Assembly (NCBI RefSeq): GCF_900107965.1
Contig: NZ_FNVU01000004.1
Span: 1 to 64,000 of the forward strand
DNA from: Actinacidiphila yanglinensis
Lineage (GTDB): Bacteria; Actinomycetota; Actinomycetes; Streptomycetales; Streptomycetaceae
Direction: 5' to 3'
DNA: 64,000 bases
The notes under the pieces were generated by a model that did not search any database, was not told the origin of the DNA, and saw only the letters and a list, made by a program, of their open reading frames with translations. Positions within the stretch are counted from its first letter, which is position 1. Each line of letters starts with the position of its first letter. Positions 25,339-35,733 of this stretch are shown here, in pieces. The translations under genes and the position numbers were made by a program.

Positions 25339-25722
25339 ATGGGTGCGGGTGCGGGTGCGGGTGCGGGTGCGGCGGGGGACGGGGCGGCGCGGTCCGACCG
25401 GATCCTGCACCTCACCGAGCGCGCCCTGTGGGACGAGGCCCGCGCGTCGGGCAGCTACGAGATGTCCACCCGCGACCGCACCCTCGGCGACGTCGGCTTC
25501 ATCCACTGCTCGCTGCGCCACCAGCTCCCCGCCGTCGCCGCGCTCCTCTACGGCGCGGAGCCGGCCCGCACCGACCTGGTCGTCCTGGTGATCGACGTCG
25601 CCCGGCTCGACGTGCCGGTCCGCTACGAACCGCCGGTCCCGGGCGGCGAGGAGTTCCCGCACATCTACGGCCCGCTGCCGGTCGCCGCGGTGGTCGGCGT
25701 GGAGACCTGGCCGGGGGCGTAG
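25339..25722 (+). CDS. DUF952 domain-containing protein
   Basis: A 127-aa protein with an Ala/Gly N-terminus encoded by a gcgggt simple repeat (25342-25370), then ILHLTERALWDEARASGSY, GFIHCSLRHQL and FPHIYGPLPVAAVV. These are the DUF952 hallmarks (IHCS, HIYGPL). The family is thought to be enzymatic, but no reaction is established. It is 27 bp after the RidA gene, with a gggagg ribosome site. Confidence 0.85.
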   Translation: MGAGAGAGAGAAGDGAARSDRILHLTERALWDEARASGSYEMSTRDRTLGDVGFIHCSLRHQLPAVAALLYGAEPARTDLVVLVIDVARLDVPVRYEPPVPGGEEFPHIYGPLPVAAVVGVETWPGA

Positions 25723-25825
25723 CGCGGGGCGTACGGCGGGGCTCACGGCACCGGTCGGAGCGGGGTTCTCCACAGCCGTTCGGGTGACCCTCGAACAAAT
25801 CGGCGCGGGCACGTAGGCTCCGGCC

Positions 25826-26695
25826 ATGAGCAGCATGAACGGTGCACCCTTCACCGCGGACTGGGCCGACCGCGTCCGCGCCCTGGCCCGCGGCGAGCTG
25901 GTCCCGGTCGACCCGCGGCCGGCCGCGACCGTGCTGCTGCTGCGCGACCCAGGAGCGGGGGAGGCCGCCGGCCCTGCCGTGCACATGCTGCGCCGCCGCG
26001 CCTCCATGGCCTTCGCGGCGGGTGCCTACGCCTACCCCGGCGGCGGGGTCGATCCGCGCGACGAGCGGCCGGTGCGCTGGGCCGGGCCACCGCTGGAGTG
26101 GTGGGCGGGCGCGCTGGGGGTGCCGGCGGGACAGGCGCAGGCGGTGGTCTGCGCGGCGGTCCGGGAGACCTTCGAGGAGTCGGGGGTGCTGCTGGCCGGG
26201 CCCGACGGATCGAGCGTGGTCGCCGACACCACGGGCGCGGACTGGGAGGCCGACCGCGTCGCCCTGGTCGCCCACGACCTCGCCTTCGCCGACTTCCTCG
26301 CCGCCCGTGACCTGGTGCTGCGCTCCGACCTGCTCGCTCCGTGGGCGCGCTGGATCACCCCGGAGTTCGAGCAGCGGCGGTACGACACCTGGTTCTTCCT
26401 CGCCCTCCTGCCACCGGGCCAGCGCACCCGCGACGTCTCCGGCGAGGCCGACCGCACCGTGTGGCTGCGCCCGGCCGAGGCCGTCGACGGCCACGCGAGC
26501 GGCGAGATGGCGATGCTCCCGCCGACCCTGGCCACCCTGCGCTCCCTGCTGCCGTACGACCGTGCGGCCGCCGCGCTGGCCGCCGCCGCCGACCGGGACC
26601 TGACCCCGGTGATCGCCCACGCGTCCCTGGACGAGGAGGGACGGGTCGTGCTGACCTGGCCGGGACACGACGAGTTCAGTGGAGAGCCGTCATGA
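25826..26695 (+). CDS. NUDIX hydrolase
   Basis: A 289-aa NUDIX-fold protein. The box is split by an insertion: YPGGGVDPRDE, about 40 residues, then AAVRETFEESGVLL, which gives the metal-binding REtfEEsG core. The start (~31) is a PAATVLLLRD strand typical of CoA- or nucleotide-diphosphate-cleaving members. The C-terminus is helical. The stop overlaps the start of the MBL-fold gene by 4 bp, indicating coupled translation. Confidence 0.9.
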   Translation: MSSMNGAPFTADWADRVRALARGELVPVDPRPAATVLLLRDPGAGEAAGPAVHMLRRRASMAFAAGAYAYPGGGVDPRDERPVRWAGPPLEWWAGALGVPAGQAQAVVCAAVRETFEESGVLLAGPDGSSVVADTTGADWEADRVALVAHDLAFADFLAARDLVLRSDLLAPWARWITPEFEQRRYDTWFFLALLPPGQRTRDVSGEADRTVWLRPAEAVDGHASGEMAMLPPTLATLRSLLPYDRAAAALAAAADRDLTPVIAHASLDEEGRVVLTWPGHDEFSGEPS

Positions 26696-27546
26696 CCGTC
26701 CCCGGCCCCACTCCGGGCACCCCGCAGATCCCGGGCCGCCCGCAGCCCGGCGTCGGCGGGCGCGCCACCGCCCGCGCGCTGTGCGTCCTGGCGCCCAACC
26801 CGTCGCCGATGACGCTCGACGGCACGAACACCTGGATCGTCGCCGAACCCGACTCCCCGCTGGCGGTCGTCATCGACCCGGGCCCGCTGGACGAGGAGCA
26901 TCTGGCCCGCGTGATCGCGACCGCCGAGCAGCACGGCAAACGGGTCGCGCTCACCCTGCTCACCCACGGCCACCCCGATCACGCGGAGGGCGCGGCCCGC
27001 TTCGCCGAACTCACCCGCACCCCGGTCCGCGCCCTCGACCCGGCGCTGCGGCTCGGCGACGAGGGCCTGGCCGCGGGCGACGCCGTGACCACCGGCGGCC
27101 TGGAGCTGCGGGTGATCCCCACTCCCGGCCACACCGCCGACTCGCTCACCTTCCACCTGCCCGCCGACCGGGCGGTGCTGACCGGCGACACCGTGCTGGG
27201 GCGGGGCACCACCGTGGTCGCCCATCCCGACGGCCGGCTCGGCGACTACCTGGACTCGTTGCGCCGCCTGCACGGCCTCACCGTGGATGCCGACGTCAAC
27301 ACAGTGCTGCCCGGCCATGGCCCGGTCCTCGACGACGCCCGCGGCGCCGTCGAGTTCTACCTCGCACACCGCGCGCACCGCCTCGCCCAGGTCGAGACCG
27401 CCGTCGAGTCCGGCCTGCGCACCGTCCCCGACGTCGTCGCCCACGTCTACGCCGACGTCGACCGAAGCCTCTGGCCCGCCGCGGAGCTCTCGGTCCGCGC
27501 CCAACTCGACTACCTGCGCGAACACGGACTCATCGAACTCTCATGA
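26692..27546 (+). CDS. MBL-fold metallo-hydrolase
   Basis: A 284-aa metallo-beta-lactamase-fold hydrolase with TLLTHGHPDHAEGA (HxHxDH), IPTPGHTADS and LTGDTVLGRGTTVV, followed by LPGHGPVLDDA, the zinc ligand series. Relatives include the human LACTB2-type hydrolases, which often accompany NUDIX genes. It overlaps its neighbours at both ends (ATGA), forming a three-gene coupled unit with the NUDIX and P450 genes. Confidence 0.92.
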   Translation: MTVPGPTPGTPQIPGRPQPGVGGRATARALCVLAPNPSPMTLDGTNTWIVAEPDSPLAVVIDPGPLDEEHLARVIATAEQHGKRVALTLLTHGHPDHAEGAARFAELTRTPVRALDPALRLGDEGLAAGDAVTTGGLELRVIPTPGHTADSLTFHLPADRAVLTGDTVLGRGTTVVAHPDGRLGDYLDSLRRLHGLTVDADVNTVLPGHGPVLDDARGAVEFYLAHRAHRLAQVETAVESGLRTVPDVVAHVYADVDRSLWPAAELSVRAQLDYLREHGLIELS

Positions 27547-28916
27547 CCTCTTCCTCCTCGCCCTCGACCCAGGACCCGGCCTCGACCCAGGACCCGGCCC
27601 CGGTCCCGGCCGCGCCGTCGACCGCTTCGCCCGTCCCGGCCGGCGTCCCGGACGCGACGGCCGCCGACCCCACCGCGCTGTTCGCGCCCTGGTCGCCGTC
27701 CTTCGTGCGGGACCCGTATCCCGCCTACGCCGCCCTGCGGGCCGCCGGCCGCGCGCACTGGTTCGAGCCCACCGGGCAGTGGCTCGTCCCGCACTACGAC
27801 GACGTCAGCGCGCTGCTGCGGGACCGCCGGCTCGGCCGCACCTACCTGCACCGCTTCAGCCACGAGGAGTTCGGCCGCCAGGCGCCGCCGCCCGAGCACG
27901 AACCCTTCACCACGCTCAACGGCAATGGGATGCTCGACCTCGAAGCCCCCGTGCACTCCCGCATCCGGCGCCTGGTCGCCAAGGCGTTCACCCCGCGGAT
28001 GGTGGACGACCTCGCGCCGACCGTGCACCGGCTCGCCGCCGAGCTGATCCACGCGCTGCACGCGGATGGCGGCGGCGACCTGCTGGCCCGGGTCGCCGAG
28101 CCGCTGCCGGTCGCGGTCATCGCCGAGATGCTGGGGGTGCCGCCCGCCGACCGCGGACTGCTGCGCCCCTGGTCGGCGGCGATCACCGGCATGTTCGAGT
28201 TGAACCCGACCGAGGACACCGCCCGGCTCGCGGTGCGCGCCAGCGAGGAGTTCTCCGGCTACCTGCGCGAGCTGATCGCGGCCCGCCGACGTGCCCCCGG
28301 CGACGACCTGATCAGCGCCCTGATCGCCGCGCACGACGACGGCGACGTGCTCAGCGAGCAGGAGATGGTGTCCACCTGCGTGCTGCTGCTCAACGCCGGC
28401 CACGAGGCCACCGTCAACACCACCACTCTCGGCTGGCTCCAGCTCTTCCGTCACCCCGACCAGCTGCGACTGGTCGGCGATGCCGTCGCGGCGGCCGGCA
28501 CCGCGGCGGCCGGGTCCGGTCCCGAGCTGCTGCGCGACGCCGTCGAGGAGATGCTGCGCCACGACACCCCGCTCCAGATGTTCGAACGCTGGGTGCTGGA
28601 CGACATCGAGGTCGGCGGCACGGCGATACCGCGCGGCTCGGAAGTGGCGCTGCTGTTCGGCTCGGCCAACCGCGACCCGGCCCGCTTCCCCGACCCCGAC
28701 CGCTTCGACATCACCCGTCCCGCGGCCGCCAACAAGCACCTCACCTTCGGCGCCGGCATCCACTACTGCCTGGGCGCCCCGCTGGCCCGGCTCGAACTCA
28801 CCGCGTCCTTCGGCGCCTTCCTGCGCGACGCCCCCGGCATGCGGCTGGTCGAGGAGCCGGTCTGGCGCCCCGGGTACGTGATCCGCGGCCTGGAGCAGCT
28901 GCTCGTCGCCTGGTGA
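27543..28916 (+). CDS. Cytochrome P450
   Basis: A 457-aa P450. The Ala/Pro/Ser N-terminus contains a duplicated TQDPAS/TQDPAP unit from an 18-bp DNA repeat. The I-helix motif is NAGHEATVN, K-helix EEMLRHDTPLQMFERWV, and the heme loop FGAGIHYCLGAPLARLE with Cys409 as axial ligand. The substrate is not deducible. The ATG overlaps the MBL-fold stop. A P450 fused transcriptionally to a housekeeping NUDIX/MBL pair is unusual in my recollection of streptomycete genomes. Confidence 0.93.
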   Translation: MTSSSSPSTQDPASTQDPAPVPAAPSTASPVPAGVPDATAADPTALFAPWSPSFVRDPYPAYAALRAAGRAHWFEPTGQWLVPHYDDVSALLRDRRLGRTYLHRFSHEEFGRQAPPPEHEPFTTLNGNGMLDLEAPVHSRIRRLVAKAFTPRMVDDLAPTVHRLAAELIHALHADGGGDLLARVAEPLPVAVIAEMLGVPPADRGLLRPWSAAITGMFELNPTEDTARLAVRASEEFSGYLRELIAARRRAPGDDLISALIAAHDDGDVLSEQEMVSTCVLLLNAGHEATVNTTTLGWLQLFRHPDQLRLVGDAVAAAGTAAAGSGPELLRDAVEEMLRHDTPLQMFERWVLDDIEVGGTAIPRGSEVALLFGSANRDPARFPDPDRFDITRPAAANKHLTFGAGIHYCLGAPLARLELTASFGAFLRDAPGMRLVEEPVWRPGYVIRGLEQLLVAW

Positions 28917-28951
28917 GCGCCGCGCCGCTGGGGCCCGGCGGAGGCGGACCG

Positions 28952-29344
28952 TCAGCCCTCGCCCTCGCCCTCGCCCCCGGCCTGCGGGCGCGGCGCCCGC
29001 TCCGCGTCGTCGCGCTCGCACCTCGCCTCCCAGCGGGCGAGCGCGGCCGCGATGTCGTCGGCCGAGTGGATCCACTCGCCCTCGCCGTCGCCCGCCGTGC
29101 CGTGCCGGACGACCCCCGGGCGACGGGGATCACGGCGCAGGTCGAATCCGTGCAGATGCTGCAGGGCTCCGAGGATCAACGGCGGAACACGGGGGTCCGC
29201 CTCGTCCTCGACCCAGCGGGCGGCCCAGGCATGGACCGCGTCCCGGGTCGCGTGGCCCGCGACGAGCGCCCGCCACTGAGCGGTCACTTCCTCGCGGCCG
29301 GGCGGGGCCGGGGGCGCGGGCTCCGGCGCCCTGGGATCACTCAT
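28952..29344 (-). CDS. Conserved hypothetical protein
   Basis: A 130-aa soluble protein of unknown function. After a Pro-rich start it reads VTAQWRALVAGHATRDAVHAWAARWV, then PLILGALQHLHGFDLRRD and WIHSADDIAAALARWEARC, a largely helical fold. The tail is Gly/Glu low complexity. It converges with the P450 gene and lies 69 bp downstream of a diacylglycerol-kinase-like gene on the same strand. I recognise the type as widespread in streptomycetes but not its role. Confidence 0.75.
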   Translation of the reverse strand: MSDPRAPEPAPPAPPGREEVTAQWRALVAGHATRDAVHAWAARWVEDEADPRVPPLILGALQHLHGFDLRRDPRRPGVVRHGTAGDGEGEWIHSADDIAAALARWEARCERDDAERAPRPQAGGEGEGEG

Positions 29345-29413
29345 GGACCCACGATCGCAGCCGCGCGCGCCGGGAAACAGCTCGCGCCCGTCCCTTGCCC
29401 GGTCCGGGGGCTC

Positions 29414-30241
29414 CTAGCGGGGGACGGTCAGCCGCCAGGCGGACGGCTCCACGGTCCAGGTGCGGGTCCGGACCGGGCCGGTGATCGCGGAGTCGGCCCG
29501 GTAGCGGAAGTCCCGGCCGGAGACGGTGATGGTGCGCGCCCGGGCGCGGACCTGCGTCGAGCCAGGGGTGCGGCGGACGAAGATCTCGGCGAGGCCGGTG
29601 GGCGCGGGCCGTACCGACACCTCGTGCACCGGCTCGTCCAGATCGGCGAGCAGCACCCCGTCGGCCTCGACCCGCAGCCGCTGGCGGCGGGCCGGCGGAT
29701 TGCCGTTGACCGGGATCGGCGAGGTGAGGGTGCGCACCAGGGAGCGGGCCGTCTTCTCCACCGGCGTCCACCAGTGCGCCGCGGTGTGCGCGGCCGGCGT
29801 GCCGTAGGGGAGGCTGAGCGTGCCGAGCACGATGCCGCCGCTCTCGTCGACCAGCAGGTCCAGCTCGCGCTCCACGCCGTCGAGCACCGCGCGGGCCGCC
29901 GCGGGCACCTGCTCGGGCACGCCCAGCGCCCGCACCAGCGTCGAGCGCGGCCCGATCGGCACCACGGCCACCGGGGAGTCGTGCAGGGTGCGGGTGCGCC
30001 GCAGCGCGTTGACCGTGCGCAGCAGGGCGGCGTCGTCGCCCAGCACCACCAGGTGGCGCCGGCCGCGGTGGGCGAGGGCCCGCTCCGCCTCCTCGGCGGA
30101 TTCGGGGAACGCCATCTTCACGGAGGCCGCGCCAGCACACAGCACGTCCTTGGCGATCCGGACGGATTCGCCGTCTGTGGCACGTGCGGCGGGGTCGATG
30201 ACCACCAGCAGGGGATGCCCGGCCGGGACGTGAGCCGACAC
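29414..30241 (-). CDS. Diacylglycerol/lipid-kinase-like protein with degenerate GGDGT motif
   Basis: A 275-aa protein with the DAGK-like fold: HPLLVVIDPAAR at the start, then HLVVLGDDAALLRTVNAL where active lipid kinases have GGDGTLN, followed by VAVVPIGPRSTLVRALGVP in place of lGilPlGTgNdfAr. The key Gly-Asp-Gly is thus altered to Gly-Asp-Asp, and catalysis is doubtful. The C-terminal half is beta-rich as in the family. The GTG at 30241 starts divergently from purA. Confidence 0.75.
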   Translation of the reverse strand: MSAHVPAGHPLLVVIDPAARATDGESVRIAKDVLCAGAASVKMAFPESAEEAERALAHRGRRHLVVLGDDAALLRTVNALRRTRTLHDSPVAVVPIGPRSTLVRALGVPEQVPAAARAVLDGVERELDLLVDESGGIVLGTLSLPYGTPAAHTAAHWWTPVEKTARSLVRTLTSPIPVNGNPPARRQRLRVEADGVLLADLDEPVHEVSVRPAPTGLAEIFVRRTPGSTQVRARARTITVSGRDFRYRADSAITGPVRTRTWTVEPSAWRLTVPR

Positions 30242-30261
30242 CTTGGTCCTTCCTCAGGTAA

Positions 30262-31659
<1,398 letters not shown>

Positions 31660-31678
31660 GCCCGCACCCAGGCGCTCA

Positions 31679-31714
31679 GGTAAGCCCCGCTCACCCTGAT
31701 GGGCGGGGCTTACC
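31679..31714 (+). terminator. purA terminator
   Basis: A perfect 12-bp stem GGTAAGCCCCGC/GCGGGGCTTACC with a 12-nt loop, 19 bp after the purA stop. It lies before the converging kinase gene and may serve both. Confidence 0.85.
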
Positions 31715-31793
31715 CATGCCCGCGCGCTGCGCCGCCTCCCGCCCGGCTGCCGCTCTCCCGGCGGTGGCCCGCCCGATCGTCGGCACCGGCCGC

Positions 31794-33650
31794 TCAGCGG
31801 GCGACCTTCGTGTACGTCAGCGGCGCCTTGCCGTCGTCGATGTCCTGGCGGCGCAGGTGGGTGGGGTCGAGCAGGGTCAGCGTGGCGGCGTCGCCCGCAC
31901 TGCAGGAGGAGGCGGGTTCGCCGCTGACCACCTTCGACGCGCTCAGCGTCACCGGCGGTCCGGGCGAGGTCACCCGCATCTCCCAGGAGCAGGAGTACGA
32001 CGCGCTGTCGCCGGCCAGGTCCACCGTGCCGTCGGCGTGCACCACCAGCGTCCGCGTGTTGTCGCCCTGGTCGTCACTGGTGAACGAGGTGCGCCAGGTG
32101 CCGACCATGCCCGCCGGCACGCTGCTGCCGGCCGGCACCTGCTGAAGGGTTCCGGTTCCGGTCGGTCCCGGCGGGTGCGCGCTGCCCGAGGGGGACGCCG
32201 GCGGCCCGGCGCTGTCGTCCTTCCCGTCCCGCATGGCGACGTACGCCGTGGCCGCGCCCGCGACGACCACGAGGGCGACGGCGGCCGCCACCAGCCCGCC
32301 CCGCCGGCGCTGCTGCGGAGCCGGCGGGGACGGCGGCACGGGTGCGTGGAGCACGGGCCCGCCGAGGGGCGGTGCGGGAGTGGCGACCGTTCCCTGCGGG
32401 TGGGCCTCGTCCGGGGCCGGGAACGGCGGGGACGTGTGCGGCGCGGTGTACATGGGGGAGTACGCCGTGGGCGGCAGCGGCCTGCTCGCGGCGGCCGGGG
32501 CGGCGCCCGCGGGTTCGTGGGACGCGGGCGTCCGGCCCGCACTCGTGTCGTCGGATCCGGTGGTCCCGACGGCCCCGGACGTGTCGGCGGCCTCGGCGGC
32601 TCCGGCCGAGATCGCCGCTTCGGGCCCGGCCTCCGTGAGCGCCTCCGACGGCGGCTCGGACGATGCCTCCGCAGGCGCCTCTGACGGTGCCCGCGGCGGC
32701 TCCTCCGCTTCGGCCTCCAGCTCCAGCAGCCGTACGGCGTGCCGCCCCAGCCGCGCGACGATCGCCGCGGGCAGCCACGGCTCGCCGTCCCGTTCGCCGC
32801 CGCCCTCCTCCGGGAGACCGGCAGCGTCCTCCCCGACCTCGCCCAGCATCCGCCGCACCTCCGTGAGGGACGGCCGCGCCTCCGGTTCCTTGGCCAGGCA
32901 GGCGGCCACCAGGTCGCGCAGCGCGTCCGGCAGGGCGTCCAGGTCCGGCGGCTCCTGCACGATGCGGTACATCTGCGCGTGCACCCCGCTCGCCGCGGCC
33001 CCGAAGGGCTGGAGCCCGGTGGCGGCGTAGGCGAGCACCGAGCCGAGGCAGAAGATGTCGCAGGCCGGGGTGACGCGGTCGCCCCTCACCTGCTCGGGCG
33101 ACATGAATCCCGGCGATCCGACCATCGCCCCGGTGCTGGTCAGCGAGGCGTCCGTGACCGTCTCCAGGGCGCGGGCGATGCCGAAGTCGATCACCCGGGG
33201 ACCGTCGATCGTGATCATCACGTTCGACGGTTTGAGGTCGCGGTGCACCAGACCGGCCGCATGGATGTCGGAGAGGGCGTGCGCCAGCCCCGCCGCCAGG
33301 ACGCGGACCGAGCGCTCCGGGAGCGGCCCGTACTCCTTGGCGACGACCTGCCGCAGCGACGGCCCGGGCACGTAACCGGTCGCCACCCACGGGACCGCCG
33401 CCTCGGTGTCGGCGTCGAGGACGGGTGCCGTCCAGCGTCCGCCGACCCGCCGCGCGGCACGCACCTCGCGCCGGAACCGGCTGCGGAACTCCTCCCGCTC
33501 CGCCAGATCGGGCCGCACCAGCTTCACCGCGACCGTACGGCCCCGCTCCGACCTGGCCAGGTAGACCCGGCCCATACCGCCGACGCCGAGCCTCCCCAGC
33601 AGCCGGTACGCACCGATCCACCGCGGGTCGTCGGCCCTCAGCTCGTCCAT
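31794..33650 (-). CDS. Transmembrane serine/threonine protein kinase
   Basis: A 618-aa Hanks-type kinase. Residues ~12-270 hold GVGGMGRVYLA, the ATP-anchoring Lys43 (VAVKLV), HRDLKPSNVM (catalytic Asp), DFGIAR and GSPGFMSPEQV. A long Ala/Pro/Glu-rich juxtamembrane linker follows, then one membrane helix (~450-475) and an extracellular domain of about 140 residues with paired cysteines (SYSCSWEM, SSCSAG). The exterior domain is not PASTA, so it senses something else. The gene is alone and converges with purA. Confidence 0.93.
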   Translation of the reverse strand: MDELRADDPRWIGAYRLLGRLGVGGMGRVYLARSERGRTVAVKLVRPDLAEREEFRSRFRREVRAARRVGGRWTAPVLDADTEAAVPWVATGYVPGPSLRQVVAKEYGPLPERSVRVLAAGLAHALSDIHAAGLVHRDLKPSNVMITIDGPRVIDFGIARALETVTDASLTSTGAMVGSPGFMSPEQVRGDRVTPACDIFCLGSVLAYAATGLQPFGAAASGVHAQMYRIVQEPPDLDALPDALRDLVAACLAKEPEARPSLTEVRRMLGEVGEDAAGLPEEGGGERDGEPWLPAAIVARLGRHAVRLLELEAEAEEPPRAPSEAPAEASSEPPSEALTEAGPEAAISAGAAEAADTSGAVGTTGSDDTSAGRTPASHEPAGAAPAAASRPLPPTAYSPMYTAPHTSPPFPAPDEAHPQGTVATPAPPLGGPVLHAPVPPSPPAPQQRRRGGLVAAAVALVVVAGAATAYVAMRDGKDDSAGPPASPSGSAHPPGPTGTGTLQQVPAGSSVPAGMVGTWRTSFTSDDQGDNTRTLVVHADGTVDLAGDSASYSCSWEMRVTSPGPPVTLSASKVVSGEPASSCSAGDAATLTLLDPTHLRRQDIDDGKAPLTYTKVAR

Positions 33651-33831
33651 CGCCCGTCCCGCCCCCGCTTCCGCCCACCCATTAGGGCGAAGAATAAGCG
33701 TACGAACGCCAGTCGCCTAAGGTGTGCGAGGGCGCGGCGGGCGCACATACGGACGACCGGACGCCCAGGATCGGCAGGGACGGCCAGGCCGACCAGGACG
33801 CCAAGGACGGCACGGACGGCAAGGAGGAGGT

Positions 33832-34518
33832 ATGCACGACGGCGGTGGGCCGCAGGTGCGGCGCAGCAGCCTGCGCCAGCAGATCGCCGACGCCCTGCGC
33901 GACGAGATCCTCACCGGCCGCCTCCAGGCCGGGCGCCACTTCAGCGTCAAGGAGATCGCCGAGACCTACGGCGTGTCCGCCACGCCGGTCCGCGAGGCCC
34001 TGGTCGACCTCGCCGCGCAAGGGCTGCTGGAGGTCGAGCAGCACCGCGGCTTCCAGGTCCGGCGGTTCACGGCCGCCGACTTCCGATCGCTCATCGAGGC
34101 CCGCACCTTCGCCGTCGACGCGGCCTTCCGCTGGATGGCCGAGTACGGCACCGGCGAGCCGGCCCCCGACGCCGTCGCGTCCGTACGGCGCCGCGCCGAG
34201 GCCGCCGCACGCGCCGCGCAGGCGGGCGTCCTGGACGTGCTGATCGGCTGCGACCTGCGCTTCTGGCGCGAGCTGGCGGCCATCGGGGGCAACCCGCACC
34301 TGAGCGAGTTCCTGGACCGGCTGCGCACCCAGTCGTGGATCTACGCGGTGCCGTATCTCAGGTCGCTGGACGACCTCGCGGGCGTCTGCTGGGCCCGCCA
34401 CGTCGCCCTGGTCGACGCCGTCGCCGAACGTGACACGGTCGCCGCGCTGCACCTCATCCACGACTACGGCGCGCACACCCTCGCGCTGGTGGAGAAGCTC
34501 GCCCTGACACGCTCCTGA
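33832..34518 (+). CDS. GntR-family transcriptional regulator (FCD type)
   Basis: A 228-aa regulator. The winged helix has SLRQQIADALRDEILTGRL, FSVKEIAETYGVSATPVREAL and LEVEQHRGFQVRRF. The C-terminal FCD-like helical domain contains conserved His/Asp/Arg ligands (ARHVALVDAV). Such regulators respond to carboxylic acids. A strong GGAGGAGG ribosome site precedes the ATG. The leader carries short ggacggc-type repeats. No adjacent target operon is evident; it may control the following gene. Confidence 0.9.
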   Translation: MHDGGGPQVRRSSLRQQIADALRDEILTGRLQAGRHFSVKEIAETYGVSATPVREALVDLAAQGLLEVEQHRGFQVRRFTAADFRSLIEARTFAVDAAFRWMAEYGTGEPAPDAVASVRRRAEAAARAAQAGVLDVLIGCDLRFWRELAAIGGNPHLSEFLDRLRTQSWIYAVPYLRSLDDLAGVCWARHVALVDAVAERDTVAALHLIHDYGAHTLALVEKLALTRS

Positions 34519-34573
34519 CGCGACCGGGCCCGCCGCCTTAGGCTGTACGCCCCCGACCGGATGGAGTTGCTAC

Positions 34574-35221
34574 GTGGCCTGCGACCTGTGGCTCGTGCCT
34601 CTCGTGGATGTGCTGTGCCACAGCCCGGAAAACCCCTTCTCCGAGGAACTCGCCCGCTACGACAAGGCGCTGGCCGACGCGGGCCAGCCGCCCGTCCCCG
34701 TCTACGGCTACATGCCCGGCCTGTCCGGCGACGTCGCCCCGGTGGCGTGCTTCGACTACGACGCGCTGCACTTCCTGCGCCGCGCCTACCTGCTCGCGCT
34801 CCACGGGCTGGAGGTCACCCCGGTCGACGCGCTGGGCGGCGACTACGAAGAACTGCTGGAGATGTTCGAGACCACGGCCCAGACCTCGCATCTGGTGTGG
34901 CACTACGACCACGCGGGCGCGTACGTCCCCCTCGACTTCCCGCACCCGGTCGTCAACGACGAACTGCTCGAGGGTGGCGGCCCGCTCGGCTCCAGCCACG
35001 GCCTGCTGCGCGAACTCGACTTCGTCGCCCCCGCGATCGGGATCGACCCGGCCAAACCCCCGGCCCCCCCGGAACCCCCGGCCCGCCACACCACCCTCGA
35101 AGAGCCCGCCCTCACCCCCACCGCCACCGGCCCCTTCGCCCGCGAGCACCACGTCTGGCTCGGCCTCCGCGCCGCCGCGACGCGTTCGCTCGGCCAGGGC
35201 TCGATGATCGTGTTCAGCTGA
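34574..35221 (+). CDS. Conserved hypothetical protein
   Basis: A 215-aa protein of unknown function starting with GTG (VACDLWLVPLVDVLCHSPENP). Conserved-looking blocks are YGYMPGLSGDVAPVACFDYDALHFLRRAYLLALHG split by a helix, GGDYEELLEMF and HLVWHYDHAGAYVPLDFP. It has no signal peptide, and a Pro-rich linker lies near residue 160-175. It follows the GntR gene by 55 bp and may share its transcript. I recognise it as a streptomycete-conserved type without a known role. Confidence 0.75.
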   Translation: MACDLWLVPLVDVLCHSPENPFSEELARYDKALADAGQPPVPVYGYMPGLSGDVAPVACFDYDALHFLRRAYLLALHGLEVTPVDALGGDYEELLEMFETTAQTSHLVWHYDHAGAYVPLDFPHPVVNDELLEGGGPLGSSHGLLRELDFVAPAIGIDPAKPPAPPEPPARHTTLEEPALTPTATGPFAREHHVWLGLRAAATRSLGQGSMIVFS

Positions 35222-35733
35222 GGGAGTTGGGGGCGGAGGTAGGGGCGGGGACGGGTTCGCCTGGCTGGGGACGGGGGCTTGGGCGCCGTTCGGCTCGCCG
35301 GCTACCACGGCGAGCCCTCGAAACGCGTGCGTGCCCGGACCCGGAACGGGCGCGTCGGCGTCGAAAGGACGGCGGGTGATCGTGTTCCGCCAGGAAAGCG
35401 GTTGTTGTGGGTCCGCATGCGGACGAACGGTCCCCGTCGTAGCCGGGGAGCCAAAGGTCGCGCCGGTGTCGAAAAGGAGAGCGCGCGGAGATCCTGAGGA
35501 ACGAAGGATCGAGCACGGTCGACTGTCGACACCGGATCTAAGCGACCGGAGGCGAGCCGGCGGCAAAAAAGGGGCTTGAGCGGGTACCCAACATGTACGA
35601 GCGGCTCCCACGTGACGGTGCCCCTACGTCCACCGCCCCGCCCGTGAACGCCCTTCCCCTGCCCGAGAACCCCCGCCCGTGAACGCCCTTCCCCCGCCCG
35701 AGCCCCCCGGCGCCCCCTTCTCACTCCACCCTC
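35222..35733. other. 510-bp intergenic region with hairpins and a tandem duplication
   Basis: No gene is supported. GC content falls in 35320-35610 compared with both flanks. Stem-loops are visible (GGCTCGCC/GGCGAGCC around 35293-35312 and GATCCT/AGGATC around 35492-35510), and an A6 run is at 35564-35569. Near the right end a 35-bp unit containing cccgtgaacgcccttccc is duplicated (35641 and 35676). It could hold a small RNA or an old repeat element. Confidence 0.45.
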
